IMG/VR virus record: IMGVR_UViG_3300028388_003998
Coordinates: 1-21,159 of that record
DNA length: 21,159 nt
Strand: one strand, 5' to 3'
From: a virus
The notes under the pieces are model-generated. The model saw only the letters and a list, made by a program, of their open reading frames with translations. It was not told the origin of the DNA and made no database searches. The stretch's first letter is position 1. Every line of letters begins with the position of its first letter. A program made the position numbers and the translations under genes. This document shows, one piece after another, positions 5,538-12,383 of the stretch.

Positions 5538-5780
5538 ATGGCAAAAGAAACAATGGGTGAACGAATGGCGAGAGTAGAAACAAAACTTGAAACAGTTCAC
5601 AACGATATTAACGAACTTAAAGACCTTGTCAAAGAACATATCAGCAAGCACGGCCAAGTTCATAAAGAAATGGACAATAAGTACGCTAGCAAACAGATTG
5701 AAGTTGGTTTTTGGTGGTTAGCAGGAACAATCATTACCGCACTAGTAGGTAGTGGAGTTATTTTTATAACCAACTTATGA
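5538..5780 (+). CDS. Coiled-coil protein with C-terminal membrane anchor (XhlA/holin-like)
   Basis: 80 residues: the N-terminal ~50 form a charged heptad-repeat helix (MGERMARVETKLETVHNDINELKDL), and residues about 57-78 are one hydrophobic membrane segment (GFWWLAGTIITALVGSGVIF). This architecture resembles the XhlA-type proteins associated with phage holins, and some single-span holins. Its place between portal and protease, far from any visible lysin, is unusual for a lysis gene. It could instead tether assembling heads to the membrane or act in superinfection or host-envelope effects. An AGGTTGAT site about ten bases upstream supports ATG 5538. Confidence 0.7.
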   Translation: MAKETMGERMARVETKLETVHNDINELKDLVKEHISKHGQVHKEMDNKYASKQIEVGFWWLAGTIITALVGSGVIFITNL

Positions 5781-5787
5781 ATAAAAA

Positions 5788-6471
5788 ATGCCAATCGAGA
5801 GTTTAAAAAAATTACCAAAAAAAGCCTTTAACATGTGGGAATCCACTTACAAGGCAGCAAGAAACAAGTATAGTGATAGCCGTGCAGCTAAGATTGCATG
5901 GGCTGCTGTTAAGAAAAAATTCAAGAAGGTTGAAGGTAAATGGGTGGCACGTAGCTCTGACTTTGAAGTTATCACTACAGTGCATTATGAGTTCCAAGCT
6001 GACGAGGCAAGTATTTCTCGTAGCGAAGACGGGTTCTCTTATGTTGATTATGTACTACTCACTGATGGGTTTCATCGTGATGGTATTCGTTTCGGTCCAA
6101 TGGCTATTAATAGCTTAATTGACCAAATTAATGAAGAAGGGTTAGTGGGCCGAGTAGACGGTGACCACAGTGAATGGAAGCGATTAGTTGCTAAAATGTC
6201 TCCTGAGGAGATTGAAGCTTACTTACAATCACAAGACACTGGAATCAAAGCAGTTAAGGCTGTAAAGAAAAAAGGTAAGATTGTAGCTAAGATTAAAGTG
6301 AAACAAGACATGGTAGATAAAGTGTTGAGTATGAAAGGGGCTAGTGTTGAAGCTAGGTTTCCCAGTAGTAGTTTTCGAGAAGGAGTTGTTACTCAAGCAC
6401 GTTACCAAGGTTTCGTCTTTACTCCTAAACCTGCTGACCCTAAAGCTTTAAGGGTTGGTATAAGTGGATAA
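5788..6471 (+). CDS. Capsid maturation (prohead) protease with N-terminal ChaB-like domain
   Basis: 227 residues. The C-terminal part (about 58-225) has the herpesvirus/HK97-type prohead serine protease pattern: GRVDGDHSEW with candidate catalytic His127, and KGASVEARF with candidate Ser186, separated as usual. The enzyme would cleave scaffold and capsid N-termini in the procapsid. The first ~53 residues match the ChaB-family pattern: LPKKAFNMWESTYKAA, a central AAKIAWAAVKKKF and a closing GKWV. A ChaB fusion to a prohead protease is not something I know as standard. It may be a DNA- or protein-binding targeting module, or an internal delta-domain analogue removed in maturation. The stop lies inside the next gene's start (8-base overlap). 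Confidence 0.8.
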   Translation: MPIESLKKLPKKAFNMWESTYKAARNKYSDSRAAKIAWAAVKKKFKKVEGKWVARSSDFEVITTVHYEFQADEASISRSEDGFSYVDYVLLTDGFHRDGIRFGPMAINSLIDQINEEGLVGRVDGDHSEWKRLVAKMSPEEIEAYLQSQDTGIKAVKAVKKKGKIVAKIKVKQDMVDKVLSMKGASVEARFPSSSFREGVVTQARYQGFVFTPKPADPKALRVGISG

Positions 6472-6721
6472 GATATTAATTTATGTTAAAGATTTTGAGG
6501 AAGCTAAACTAGTCTTCCCTTATGTTGAAAAGCTCTACAAGGAAGGGTATGAAGTTGCCTTCCACTCCGATGATTGGGAGGTTGTAGAACTTCTCGCTCT
6601 TGCAAGAGTGTTGGTGGTTAATAGTAAGGTTTATTACCCAGACATTGCAGTCGGTTGTTCGTCTGGTAACAGTGACGCCACCCACCTCACGCTATCTAAA
6701 TTCCTTGAGGTGGCATCATGA
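6464..6721 (+). CDS. Unknown 85-aa alpha/beta protein paired with the glycosyltransferase
   Basis: GTG 6464 lies within the last codons of the protease gene, and the stop overlaps the ATG of the glycosyltransferase (ATGA), so all three are translationally coupled. The sequence alternates strands and helices in a Rossmann-like manner: DKILIYVKDFEEA, a helix to GYEVAFHSDD, then ARVLVVNSKV. This resembles the N-terminal half-domain of nucleotide-sugar-using GT-B enzymes, but at 85 residues it is far too short to be one. Possible roles are an accessory subunit of the glycosyltransferase or a remnant. A specific function cannot be assigned. Confidence 0.6.
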   Translation: MDKILIYVKDFEEAKLVFPYVEKLYKEGYEVAFHSDDWEVVELLALARVLVVNSKVYYPDIAVGCSSGNSDATHLTLSKFLEVAS

Positions 6722-7425
6722 TGCTACCAAAAGTGTTAGTAGGTGTTTGTACCTATGAAGGTAAGGACTACATCTGGCCTGAGTTTAAGAAAGGTGTTGA
6801 AAACCTCACCTACCCTAACTTCGATGTTATGATTGTTGATAACAGCAAAGGTAATGCTTACTCAAGGAAACTAAAAAAAGATTGTAAAGAAAATGGATTT
6901 ATGGTTAAGCATATCACACGTGCTAAGAATAGCCGTATTGCCCATGCCGATAGTCTCAATACTATCCGTGATTATTTCCTAGATAACGATTATGAATACA
7001 TGTTGCTCCTTGAGAGTGATATATTACCCCCAGTAGATATTATTCAACGGCAGATTGCCACAGGCAAAAGTGTTGTTGGAGCAATCTACTTTATTGGTCA
7101 CGCCTGGGACCCTAAAAGAGCTCCTAAAGCTTGCTTGTTTGACAATGTTGACGGTAAGAGTACGAGGATATTAACTAGGGAAGAAGGCTGGTCAATGTAT
7201 GGAAAGGGTGTTCAACCAATACATGGTTGTGGTATTGGGTGCACATTAGTGCATAAAAATGTTATTGAACAGTTTAAGTTCTGGTGGCATTTAAGCAACC
7301 CTCCGAAGCACGCTGACGTATTATTCTTCGCTGACTTGGAGAACAATAACATTCCAGTGTATGTTAACACTGACGTGGTGGTAAGACACCAACCCAGTGA
7401 CTGGGATAAAGTCAAAGACATTTGA
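6718..7425 (+). CDS. GT-A type glycosyltransferase (family 2-like)
   Basis: 235 residues starting ATG 6718, with GAGGTG seven bases upstream and a 4-base overlap with the preceding stop. Typical GT2/GT-A marks are KVLVGVCTYEG at the first strand, VMIVDNSKGN (D41) after the second, LLLESDILPP with the DXD-equivalent E99-S100-D101 for metal and nucleotide-sugar, GCGIGCTLVH in the acceptor region, FFADLEN, and a late VVRHQPSDW with a potential metal-ligand His224. No membrane segment, so it should act on soluble proteins, most simply on virion proteins made from the same operon. A role in host surface glycan change is the alternative. Donor and acceptor cannot be deduced. Confidence 0.85.
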   Translation: MMLPKVLVGVCTYEGKDYIWPEFKKGVENLTYPNFDVMIVDNSKGNAYSRKLKKDCKENGFMVKHITRAKNSRIAHADSLNTIRDYFLDNDYEYMLLLESDILPPVDIIQRQIATGKSVVGAIYFIGHAWDPKRAPKACLFDNVDGKSTRILTREEGWSMYGKGVQPIHGCGIGCTLVHKNVIEQFKFWWHLSNPPKHADVLFFADLENNNIPVYVNTDVVVRHQPSDWDKVKDI

Positions 7426-7436
7426 GGTGTATTGAA

Positions 7437-7781
7437 ATGAGTAAAGATAAAATTTTAGAACAATTAGAAAGTGGACGTGTAGGTACAGAAGAACAACTCT
7501 CAGAGCTTGAAAAAACTATTAATTTCCATAAAGAAATCCGTAAGTTGCAAGTAGAGAAGATGGACCTTAACGAGCAGATTGCAAAGATTGCTGCTGCTAA
7601 GCCACGAGCTGTAGAACCAACACATGAATTTCAGAAGGAAGATAAGTATTGGGAACTAGAAGCTGAACTACGAATCAAGAACTTCCAGCTAGATAAACTA
7701 AACTTTGAGTCACAACTTGAACATTTAGACAAAACTATCAAAGCTAAAGAAGAAGAATACTCACGATTGAAAGGTGAATAG
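7437..7781 (+). CDS. Coiled-coil protein of the head cassette
   Basis: I choose ATG 7437, giving 114 residues, because GAGGTG sits eight bases before it. A TTG at 7422 in the same frame would place that site inside the gene. The protein is almost wholly helical and charged, with two long coiled coils (about 5-50 and 68-112) interrupted by AAAKPRAVEPTHEF. No enzyme motif. Between glycosyltransferase and scaffold candidate it could be a scaffolding or capsid-assembly helper. Its end carries AAAGGTGA, the ribosome site of the next gene. Confidence 0.7.
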   Translation: MSKDKILEQLESGRVGTEEQLSELEKTINFHKEIRKLQVEKMDLNEQIAKIAAAKPRAVEPTHEFQKEDKYWELEAELRIKNFQLDKLNFESQLEHLDKTIKAKEEEYSRLKGE

Positions 7782-7783
7782 AA

Positions 7784-8275
7784 ATGTCAGAAGAAACTAA
7801 ACAAGAAGCTGTACAAGAACAAGCTGTACAAGAACAAGCTGCAGAAAAACAGCCAGTACAAGAAACTGTTACCATTACTGAGAAAGAAATGGAAGCAATT
7901 GATAAAGAAATCACTGCTGAAGACGACGCTAAAGTTGCAGCAGTAAAAGAAGAAGTTGACGCAGAACTGGAAGCTATGAAAAAAGAGCTTTCAGAAATCC
8001 AAGCTAGAAACGCTGAGATTGAACGTCAACGAAAACTAGAGGAAGAAAAAGCTGCTCTTAAAGCTCAGATTGAGAAAGAACAAGCTTACGCTGAACAAGT
8101 GAATAAGAAACACGTTGTAGCTCCTTCCGAAAATCCAATTAATAATCAAAATCAAACTCCTTCCGAACAGGTTCAAATATCTAAACAGGAGCAATGGGCT
8201 GCGTTCCATCAGGCAACAAAGTCCGGAGCTATGAGTGCTAAGATTGACCCGGAAGAGTTTAAGTTTAAAAAATAG
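7784..8275 (+). CDS. Candidate capsid scaffolding protein
   Basis: 163 residues immediately upstream of the major capsid gene, the usual scaffold position. The N-terminus is acidic and Gln/Glu-rich, with a tandem duplication (AVQEQAVQEQA, an exact 15-base repeat at 7808-7837). Residues about 35-110 form a long charged helix. Residues 111-140 are a flexible Pro/Asn/Gln linker, and the C-terminus (QWAAFHQATKSGAMSAKIDPEEFKFKK) is a compact basic helix-turn, as in scaffolds that bind the coat through a basic C-terminal tip. Sequence similarity to a named scaffold family is not claimed; composition and position support the call. Confidence 0.65.
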   Translation: MSEETKQEAVQEQAVQEQAAEKQPVQETVTITEKEMEAIDKEITAEDDAKVAAVKEEVDAELEAMKKELSEIQARNAEIERQRKLEEEKAALKAQIEKEQAYAEQVNKKHVVAPSENPINNQNQTPSEQVQISKQEQWAAFHQATKSGAMSAKIDPEEFKFKK

Positions 8276-8288
8276 AGGTATATAAAAA

Positions 8289-9206
8289 ATGTCCGAACAA
8301 CAACTATCCCGTGCTCTAGAAACTAACAGTTTCCAGTCCACAGCTGCTAGTGCTGCTCTTATCAACCCTACCTTGTGGGTACGACAAATTGAAGAGTTCG
8401 CTAAAGCTAAAACTGTTATGCGAGCTATCGGTAAAGAACACATGGACCTTCTAGGTCAAGCTGGTGCATCATTGAATGTACAATTTAACACTGAAATTAC
8501 TGCAGGTGCTCTAAACGAGTCAACGGCTATCACGCCTTCCGCTCTTAGTTACACACAAGTTACTTACACTCCTACTGAGTATGGTATTGCAGTTGCTCTA
8601 ACTCGAAAAGAAGACATCCGAAGTATCCAAGACATCATGTCTGAAAAGGCACGAGACATGGGTTACGCTCTGGCAAAACTTCTTGACCAAAACATCTTTG
8701 CTGCTCTTGGAGCAAGTGATACACGAGCTTCCACTATCTCACAAGTAACTCCTAATAGCGTTGCTGTAAGTGCTCTTGCATCTAGTGACACTATGAACAC
8801 TAGTGTTATTGCAGACGCAATTTTTGAGCTGGAAAACTCCGACGAAGATGGTGCTTACCTAGTTGTACACCCACAACACGTTAAGTCCCTACGAAAACTA
8901 AGTGACTTCATTGACGCATCCGTTTATGGTGGTCGAGAAGTTGTTCTTACTGGTGAAATTGGCCGATACTTAGGACTACGAGTCTTAGTTACTAGCCTTG
9001 TTCCAGCAAATAACAGCTCCCCTTCATCCACTGCACGTAACGCTTACGTTCTTGGTGAAGACGCTTTTGGTATTGCTTGGAAGATGCAAACTATGTTCAA
9101 CAGTGACTACAAAGTTCTTGAACGAGAATACGTCCTAGCTGCTGTACACGAGTATGATGTACAAGTTGAACGTCCTGCACGAGCTTGCCGAATCGTAGCT
9201 CTTTAA
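8289..9206 (+). CDS. Major capsid protein, HK97 fold
   Basis: 305 residues, the size of a coat protein without a long delta domain, consistent with a separate scaffold. A polar N-terminal arm is followed by NPTLWVRQIEEFAKAKTVMR. A strand-rich E-loop region comes next (AGASLNVQFNTEITAGALNE, TPTEYGIAVALTRKED), then the spine helix SEKARDMGYALAKLLDQNIF. The A-domain has AYLVVHPQHVKSLRKLSD and ends with a strand-rich segment (KVLEREYVLAAVHEYDVQVERP). GAGGT precedes ATG 8289 by eight bases. Arg codons are 13 CGA and 3 CGT with no AGA/AGG, unlike terL; such selection fits a highly expressed gene. It is followed by a terminator hairpin, so it can end a transcript. Confidence 0.88.
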   Translation: MSEQQLSRALETNSFQSTAASAALINPTLWVRQIEEFAKAKTVMRAIGKEHMDLLGQAGASLNVQFNTEITAGALNESTAITPSALSYTQVTYTPTEYGIAVALTRKEDIRSIQDIMSEKARDMGYALAKLLDQNIFAALGASDTRASTISQVTPNSVAVSALASSDTMNTSVIADAIFELENSDEDGAYLVVHPQHVKSLRKLSDFIDASVYGGREVVLTGEIGRYLGLRVLVTSLVPANNSSPSSTARNAYVLGEDAFGIAWKMQTMFNSDYKVLEREYVLAAVHEYDVQVERPARACRIVAL

Positions 9207-9216
9207 GCACATTTTT

Positions 9217-9236
9217 GGGACTCCGGTCCCTTTTTT
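9217..9236 (+). terminator. Hairpin/T-tract terminator after the capsid gene
   Basis: GGGAC, loop TCCG and GTCCC are followed at once by TTTTTT and further T-rich sequence. This is a textbook intrinsic terminator starting 11 bases after the capsid stop. It would raise capsid-proximal over downstream expression if partial. The hairpin form is more bacterial in style, although T-tracts also terminate archaeal polymerase. Confidence 0.75.
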
Positions 9237-9245
9237 CTTTTCTAT

Positions 9246-9260
9246 TTATTTTATATATAT
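9246..9260 (+). promoter_or_regulatory. Possible promoter after the terminator
   Basis: The run TTATTTTATATATAT lies between the capsid terminator and the next ATG at 9276. A TATA element near 9247 would start RNA near 9272. The match is weak because the spacer is entirely AT-rich, but a promoter is expected here if the terminator is efficient. Confidence 0.3.
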
Positions 9261-9275
9261 TTATGGTGATTAATT

Positions 9276-9401
9276 ATGGCTGGACGAAGAAATAAAGGAA
9301 GTCCTTTAAATAAAAGCATGGAAGCTCCTGTAATGGAAGTTCCTGTTAAAAAACCGAAACCAAAGAAGAAAGTGATTAAAAAATCAAAAAAAGAGGAGTA
9401 A
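9276..9401 (+). CDS. Small Lys-rich basic protein, 41 aa
   Basis: ATG 9276 follows a strong GGTGAT ribosome site by five bases and reads 41 codons (MAGRRNKGSPLNK...KKSKKEE). About a third of the residues are Lys or Arg, in a C-terminal KKPKPKKKVIKKSKK tract, preceded by a Pro/Val duplicated motif (APVMEVPV). The protein is surely disordered in isolation. Position between capsid and connector suggests a virion-associated or nucleic-acid-binding peptide, for example a minor cement or DNA-contacting protein. Function is inferred only from charge and place. Confidence 0.65.
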   Translation: MAGRRNKGSPLNKSMEAPVMEVPVKKPKPKKKVIKKSKKEE

Positions 9402-9405
9402 ATAA

Positions 9406-10059
9406 ATGACGTACACTACAGTGGAACTAGTAAGTGCTAGTCTCAAAGGCTTATCAATAACCGCAGATACGACTCCCTCATCCTCTCAAGTGAGCGAGTG
9501 GATTAGTGAAGCTTCTAGTCAGATTGATGTTATTTTTGGCAAGACGTTTAGCAGCACAACAATAACTGATGAGTATATTGATTATGACGGTAGTGGGTAT
9601 TTACGTCTTCCTTACGCTCCTATTATTAGCATTTCTTCTCTTACCCACCTCAAAGGGTCATTGTCACAAACAGCAACCAGCACTTCTTTAACTGAGGGTA
9701 GAGGTAACGATTTTATTATTTACAAAGAGAGCGGTGAGATAGAGTTCTTTGGCAACCGAGCACCTACTTATGGTAAACAAAATATTAAATGGTCGGGTGT
9801 TATTGGTTTTAACTCTGTTCCCAAGTGGGTTCAGCGATTAGCTACACTTATGGTTTCTAAACGTGTTGTTGAAGCAACAGTGTCAAGTGTTTCACAGAAG
9901 GGTGGTAGGCCTATTAGTGTTGGTAACTTGTCCCTAGGAGCTCCTAGCAACTTTTCTTCTTCACAAATTAAAAACATGAACGATGAAATTGAATCTTTAA
10001 TTAGTGGTAACATTAATGGGAGCCACGTTTTCCGTACTAAGAGGATTTACAGGAAATGA
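9406..10059 (+). CDS. Head-tail connector / adaptor protein (gp6-like)
   Basis: 217 residues with GAGGAG eight bases before ATG 9406. The N-terminal third is helical (SEWISEASSQIDVIFGKTF), as in HK97 gp6/SPP1 gp15 adaptors that bind under the portal ring. The middle holds strands typical of the extended connector versions (YIDYDGSGYLRLPYAPIISISSLTH, the recurring 'LP..PI.SI' pattern), then helices VPKWVQRLATLMVSKRVVE. The C-terminus is Ser/Asn-rich with a basic end. The next gene starts in an ATGA overlap. Assignment rests on the pattern and gene order. Confidence 0.7.
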   Translation: MTYTTVELVSASLKGLSITADTTPSSSQVSEWISEASSQIDVIFGKTFSSTTITDEYIDYDGSGYLRLPYAPIISISSLTHLKGSLSQTATSTSLTEGRGNDFIIYKESGEIEFFGNRAPTYGKQNIKWSGVIGFNSVPKWVQRLATLMVSKRVVEATVSSVSQKGGRPISVGNLSLGAPSNFSSSQIKNMNDEIESLISGNINGSHVFRTKRIYRK

Positions 10060-10523
10060 CTAACGCCAGCGATTTGAGAGATGATGTTCGTCTCGATTTA
10101 GAAAATGAGCTTTTTGGAGAACTAGAGAGTGTAAACATCACTCTTTATAATACCAACTCTCGGTCTATGAATAAGTGGGGAGACGAAACAGTTTCTTTCA
10201 ATAGCAGCGTTATTTCAGGAATTCCTTACAACCAAGGAAATGTGAAGAGTTGGGAGAAATATGGCACTTTACAATCTGAGGTTATGGAACTATTCGTAAG
10301 ATACACCGTTTCTTTAGGTGTAGACGATATTATATTATACGACGGTGTTTATTATGGAATAGGCACGATTAACAAATACCCTTTAGGTGATGGTAATCTC
10401 ATCACTTCAGCGGTACTTTACAAACACGAAAATCAAACAGCACCTGTAACAGCAACAACATACATTGTTGATGAAAACCTCAACCTATTGGTTGATGAAA
10501 CAGGAACTAGAATTATAGCATAG
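10056..10523 (+). CDS. Probable head-closure / stopper protein
   Basis: 155 residues beginning in the overlap with the connector gene. The second neck gene in this gene order normally encodes the stopper that closes the portal channel and docks the tail. The sequence is beta-rich (ESVNITLYNTNSR, SEVMELFVRYTVSLGVDDIILYDGVYYGIGTINKY), matching the small barrel of such proteins. The C-terminal tail contains TTYIVDENLNLLVDETGTRIIA, resembling the short terminal tags seen on viral virion proteins. No direct family motif, so the call depends on position. Confidence 0.5.
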   Translation: MTNASDLRDDVRLDLENELFGELESVNITLYNTNSRSMNKWGDETVSFNSSVISGIPYNQGNVKSWEKYGTLQSEVMELFVRYTVSLGVDDIILYDGVYYGIGTINKYPLGDGNLITSAVLYKHENQTAPVTATTYIVDENLNLLVDETGTRIIA

Positions 10524-10537
10524 AGGAATATTTAAAA

Positions 10538-12370
10538 ATGCCAACAAGCACTACAAGCACTATTAACAACTTCAGCACAGCAACCCCTGCTGCAAATGAT
10601 AAACTTTTGGGTTGGGATGATTCCGCATCTCAAACAGTCAATTTCGCAACCAGCACTATTGCCGGGTTGAATGATGTTACCTTAGCTGGTAGCTTAGACT
10701 ACTTAACAATTAGTGGTCAAACTATTACTCGTAACGCTATTAATTTAACTACAGATGTAACAGGACTACTCCCTGGGGCTAATCTAGCTGCTCCTTCTAC
10801 ATTTATTACTGCAGGCACCAATCTTACTTGGAGCGGTAGCACGCTTAACGCTACTGGTGGAAGTGATTCTGTTGCTTGGGGTAGTATAACAGGTATTCTT
10901 TCTAATCAAACTGACTTGCAAAATGCTCTTAATGCTAAACAAGACACTATTACTAATTCTGATGATATTACTGAAGGAGCAACTAATTTATTTATGAGTA
11001 GTGCGGAGCAGTCTAAACTGGCTGGTATTGAGTCTAACGCTGATGTTACTGATGAGACTAATGTTAAGTCTGCTTTAGATGGTGCTACACTTACAGATGT
11101 AGGGACTCCTGCAAGTACTGATAGGATATTATTGCAAGACGCTAGCGATGCCAATAATCTTAAATTTGCTAGCTTTTCATCGTTTGGCGGTGGCGGTAGT
11201 GGTGACATGACTAAAGCAGTTTATGACCCAACCCTTGTAGAAGGGGATGCTTTCGCTATGGATAATATGGTTGAAGGAGTTAATACTAAAATACTCACTT
11301 CTACTGAAAGAACTAAATTAGCTGGTATCGAGGTTGGTGCTGACGTTACAGACACGGCTAATGTCACTGCAGCTGGTGCTTTGATGGACTCAGAGGTTAC
11401 TAATCTTGCTCAGGTTAAAGCTTTCGATAGTTCTGATTATGCTACGGCTGCACAAGGAGCATTGGCTAACACTGCTTTACAGCCAGCAGACAACATTACT
11501 CAACTTGATGGCACTGCTGATAGATTACTTTATATTAATTCTCTTGGTGATGTTACTGAATTAGCTCTTGGTTCAAGTGGCACTTATTTGCAGAGTCAAG
11601 GACTAACTAGTGCTCCTACTTGGAGTACTCCTGCTGGTAGTGGTGATGTTAGTAAAGTTGGCACTCCTGTTGATAATCAGGTTGGTGTTTGGACTGGTGA
11701 TGGTACTATTGAGGGAACTGCTGGTTTAACTTATGATGGTTCTGCTTTTGGCGTCACTGGTAATGTCACTGTTAGTGGCACTGTTGATGGTAGGGATTTG
11801 GCTAGTGATGGTAGCAAGCTTGATGGTATTGAAGCAAGTGCTGATGTTACTGATACAGCTAATGTTACAGCTGCAGGAGCTCTCATGGATTCAGAAGTTG
11901 ATGCGGATATTAAGACGCTATCCTTGCCTGCTAACACTACAATTAGCACTTTTGGTGCTTCTCTTATTGATGATGCTAACTCGGGTGCAGCAAGAACTAC
12001 TCTTGGACTTAATAGTTTATCAAGTGCTAGTTTAACACCTGCTAGTAGTCTGGTCATTGGTGATGGTCTTGGTGGTTGGACTATGGTCACTCCTGCCAAT
12101 TTCAAAACAGATAATAATATCCTTGATACCGCAGACATTGGTGTTAGTGTTCAGGGTTATTCAGCTGTTCTTGCTAATACTACTGCTAGTTTCACTACTG
12201 CTGATGAGACTAAACTAGATAACATAACTGTTACTCAAGCTGTTGACTTGGACACTATGGAGTCCGATATTGCTACCAAGGTAGAAGGTAGCGGTGTTGC
12301 AAAAGTGACAGTTGGTACAACTACGCCAAGTTCACCTACTACTGGTGATTTATGGATTGACACTAATTAG
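10538..12370 (+). CDS. Repeat-rich fibre protein
   Basis: 610 residues, low in charge, very rich in Thr, Ser, Ala, Gly and Asp, without enzyme motifs. Three copies of a KLAGIE/KLDGIE...ADVTD motif start at about residues 160, 260 and 427, the last two followed by the same TANVTAAGALMDSEV stretch. Repeats of this type occur in trimeric tail-fibre shafts of marine phages as I recall them. The N-terminal ~50 residues are probably the virion anchor, and the C-terminus ends in TPSSPTTGDLWIDTN, a common fibre end motif. The gene sits between neck and tail-terminator genes rather than after the baseplate. Ribosome site AGAGGA lies 11 bases before ATG 10538. Confidence 0.8.
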   Translation: MPTSTTSTINNFSTATPAANDKLLGWDDSASQTVNFATSTIAGLNDVTLAGSLDYLTISGQTITRNAINLTTDVTGLLPGANLAAPSTFITAGTNLTWSGSTLNATGGSDSVAWGSITGILSNQTDLQNALNAKQDTITNSDDITEGATNLFMSSAEQSKLAGIESNADVTDETNVKSALDGATLTDVGTPASTDRILLQDASDANNLKFASFSSFGGGGSGDMTKAVYDPTLVEGDAFAMDNMVEGVNTKILTSTERTKLAGIEVGADVTDTANVTAAGALMDSEVTNLAQVKAFDSSDYATAAQGALANTALQPADNITQLDGTADRLLYINSLGDVTELALGSSGTYLQSQGLTSAPTWSTPAGSGDVSKVGTPVDNQVGVWTGDGTIEGTAGLTYDGSAFGVTGNVTVSGTVDGRDLASDGSKLDGIEASADVTDTANVTAAGALMDSEVDADIKTLSLPANTTISTFGASLIDDANSGAARTTLGLNSLSSASLTPASSLVIGDGLGGWTMVTPANFKTDNNILDTADIGVSVQGYSAVLANTTASFTTADETKLDNITVTQAVDLDTMESDIATKVEGSGVAKVTVGTTTPSSPTTGDLWIDTN

Positions 12371-12383
12371 AGGTTTACGATAA

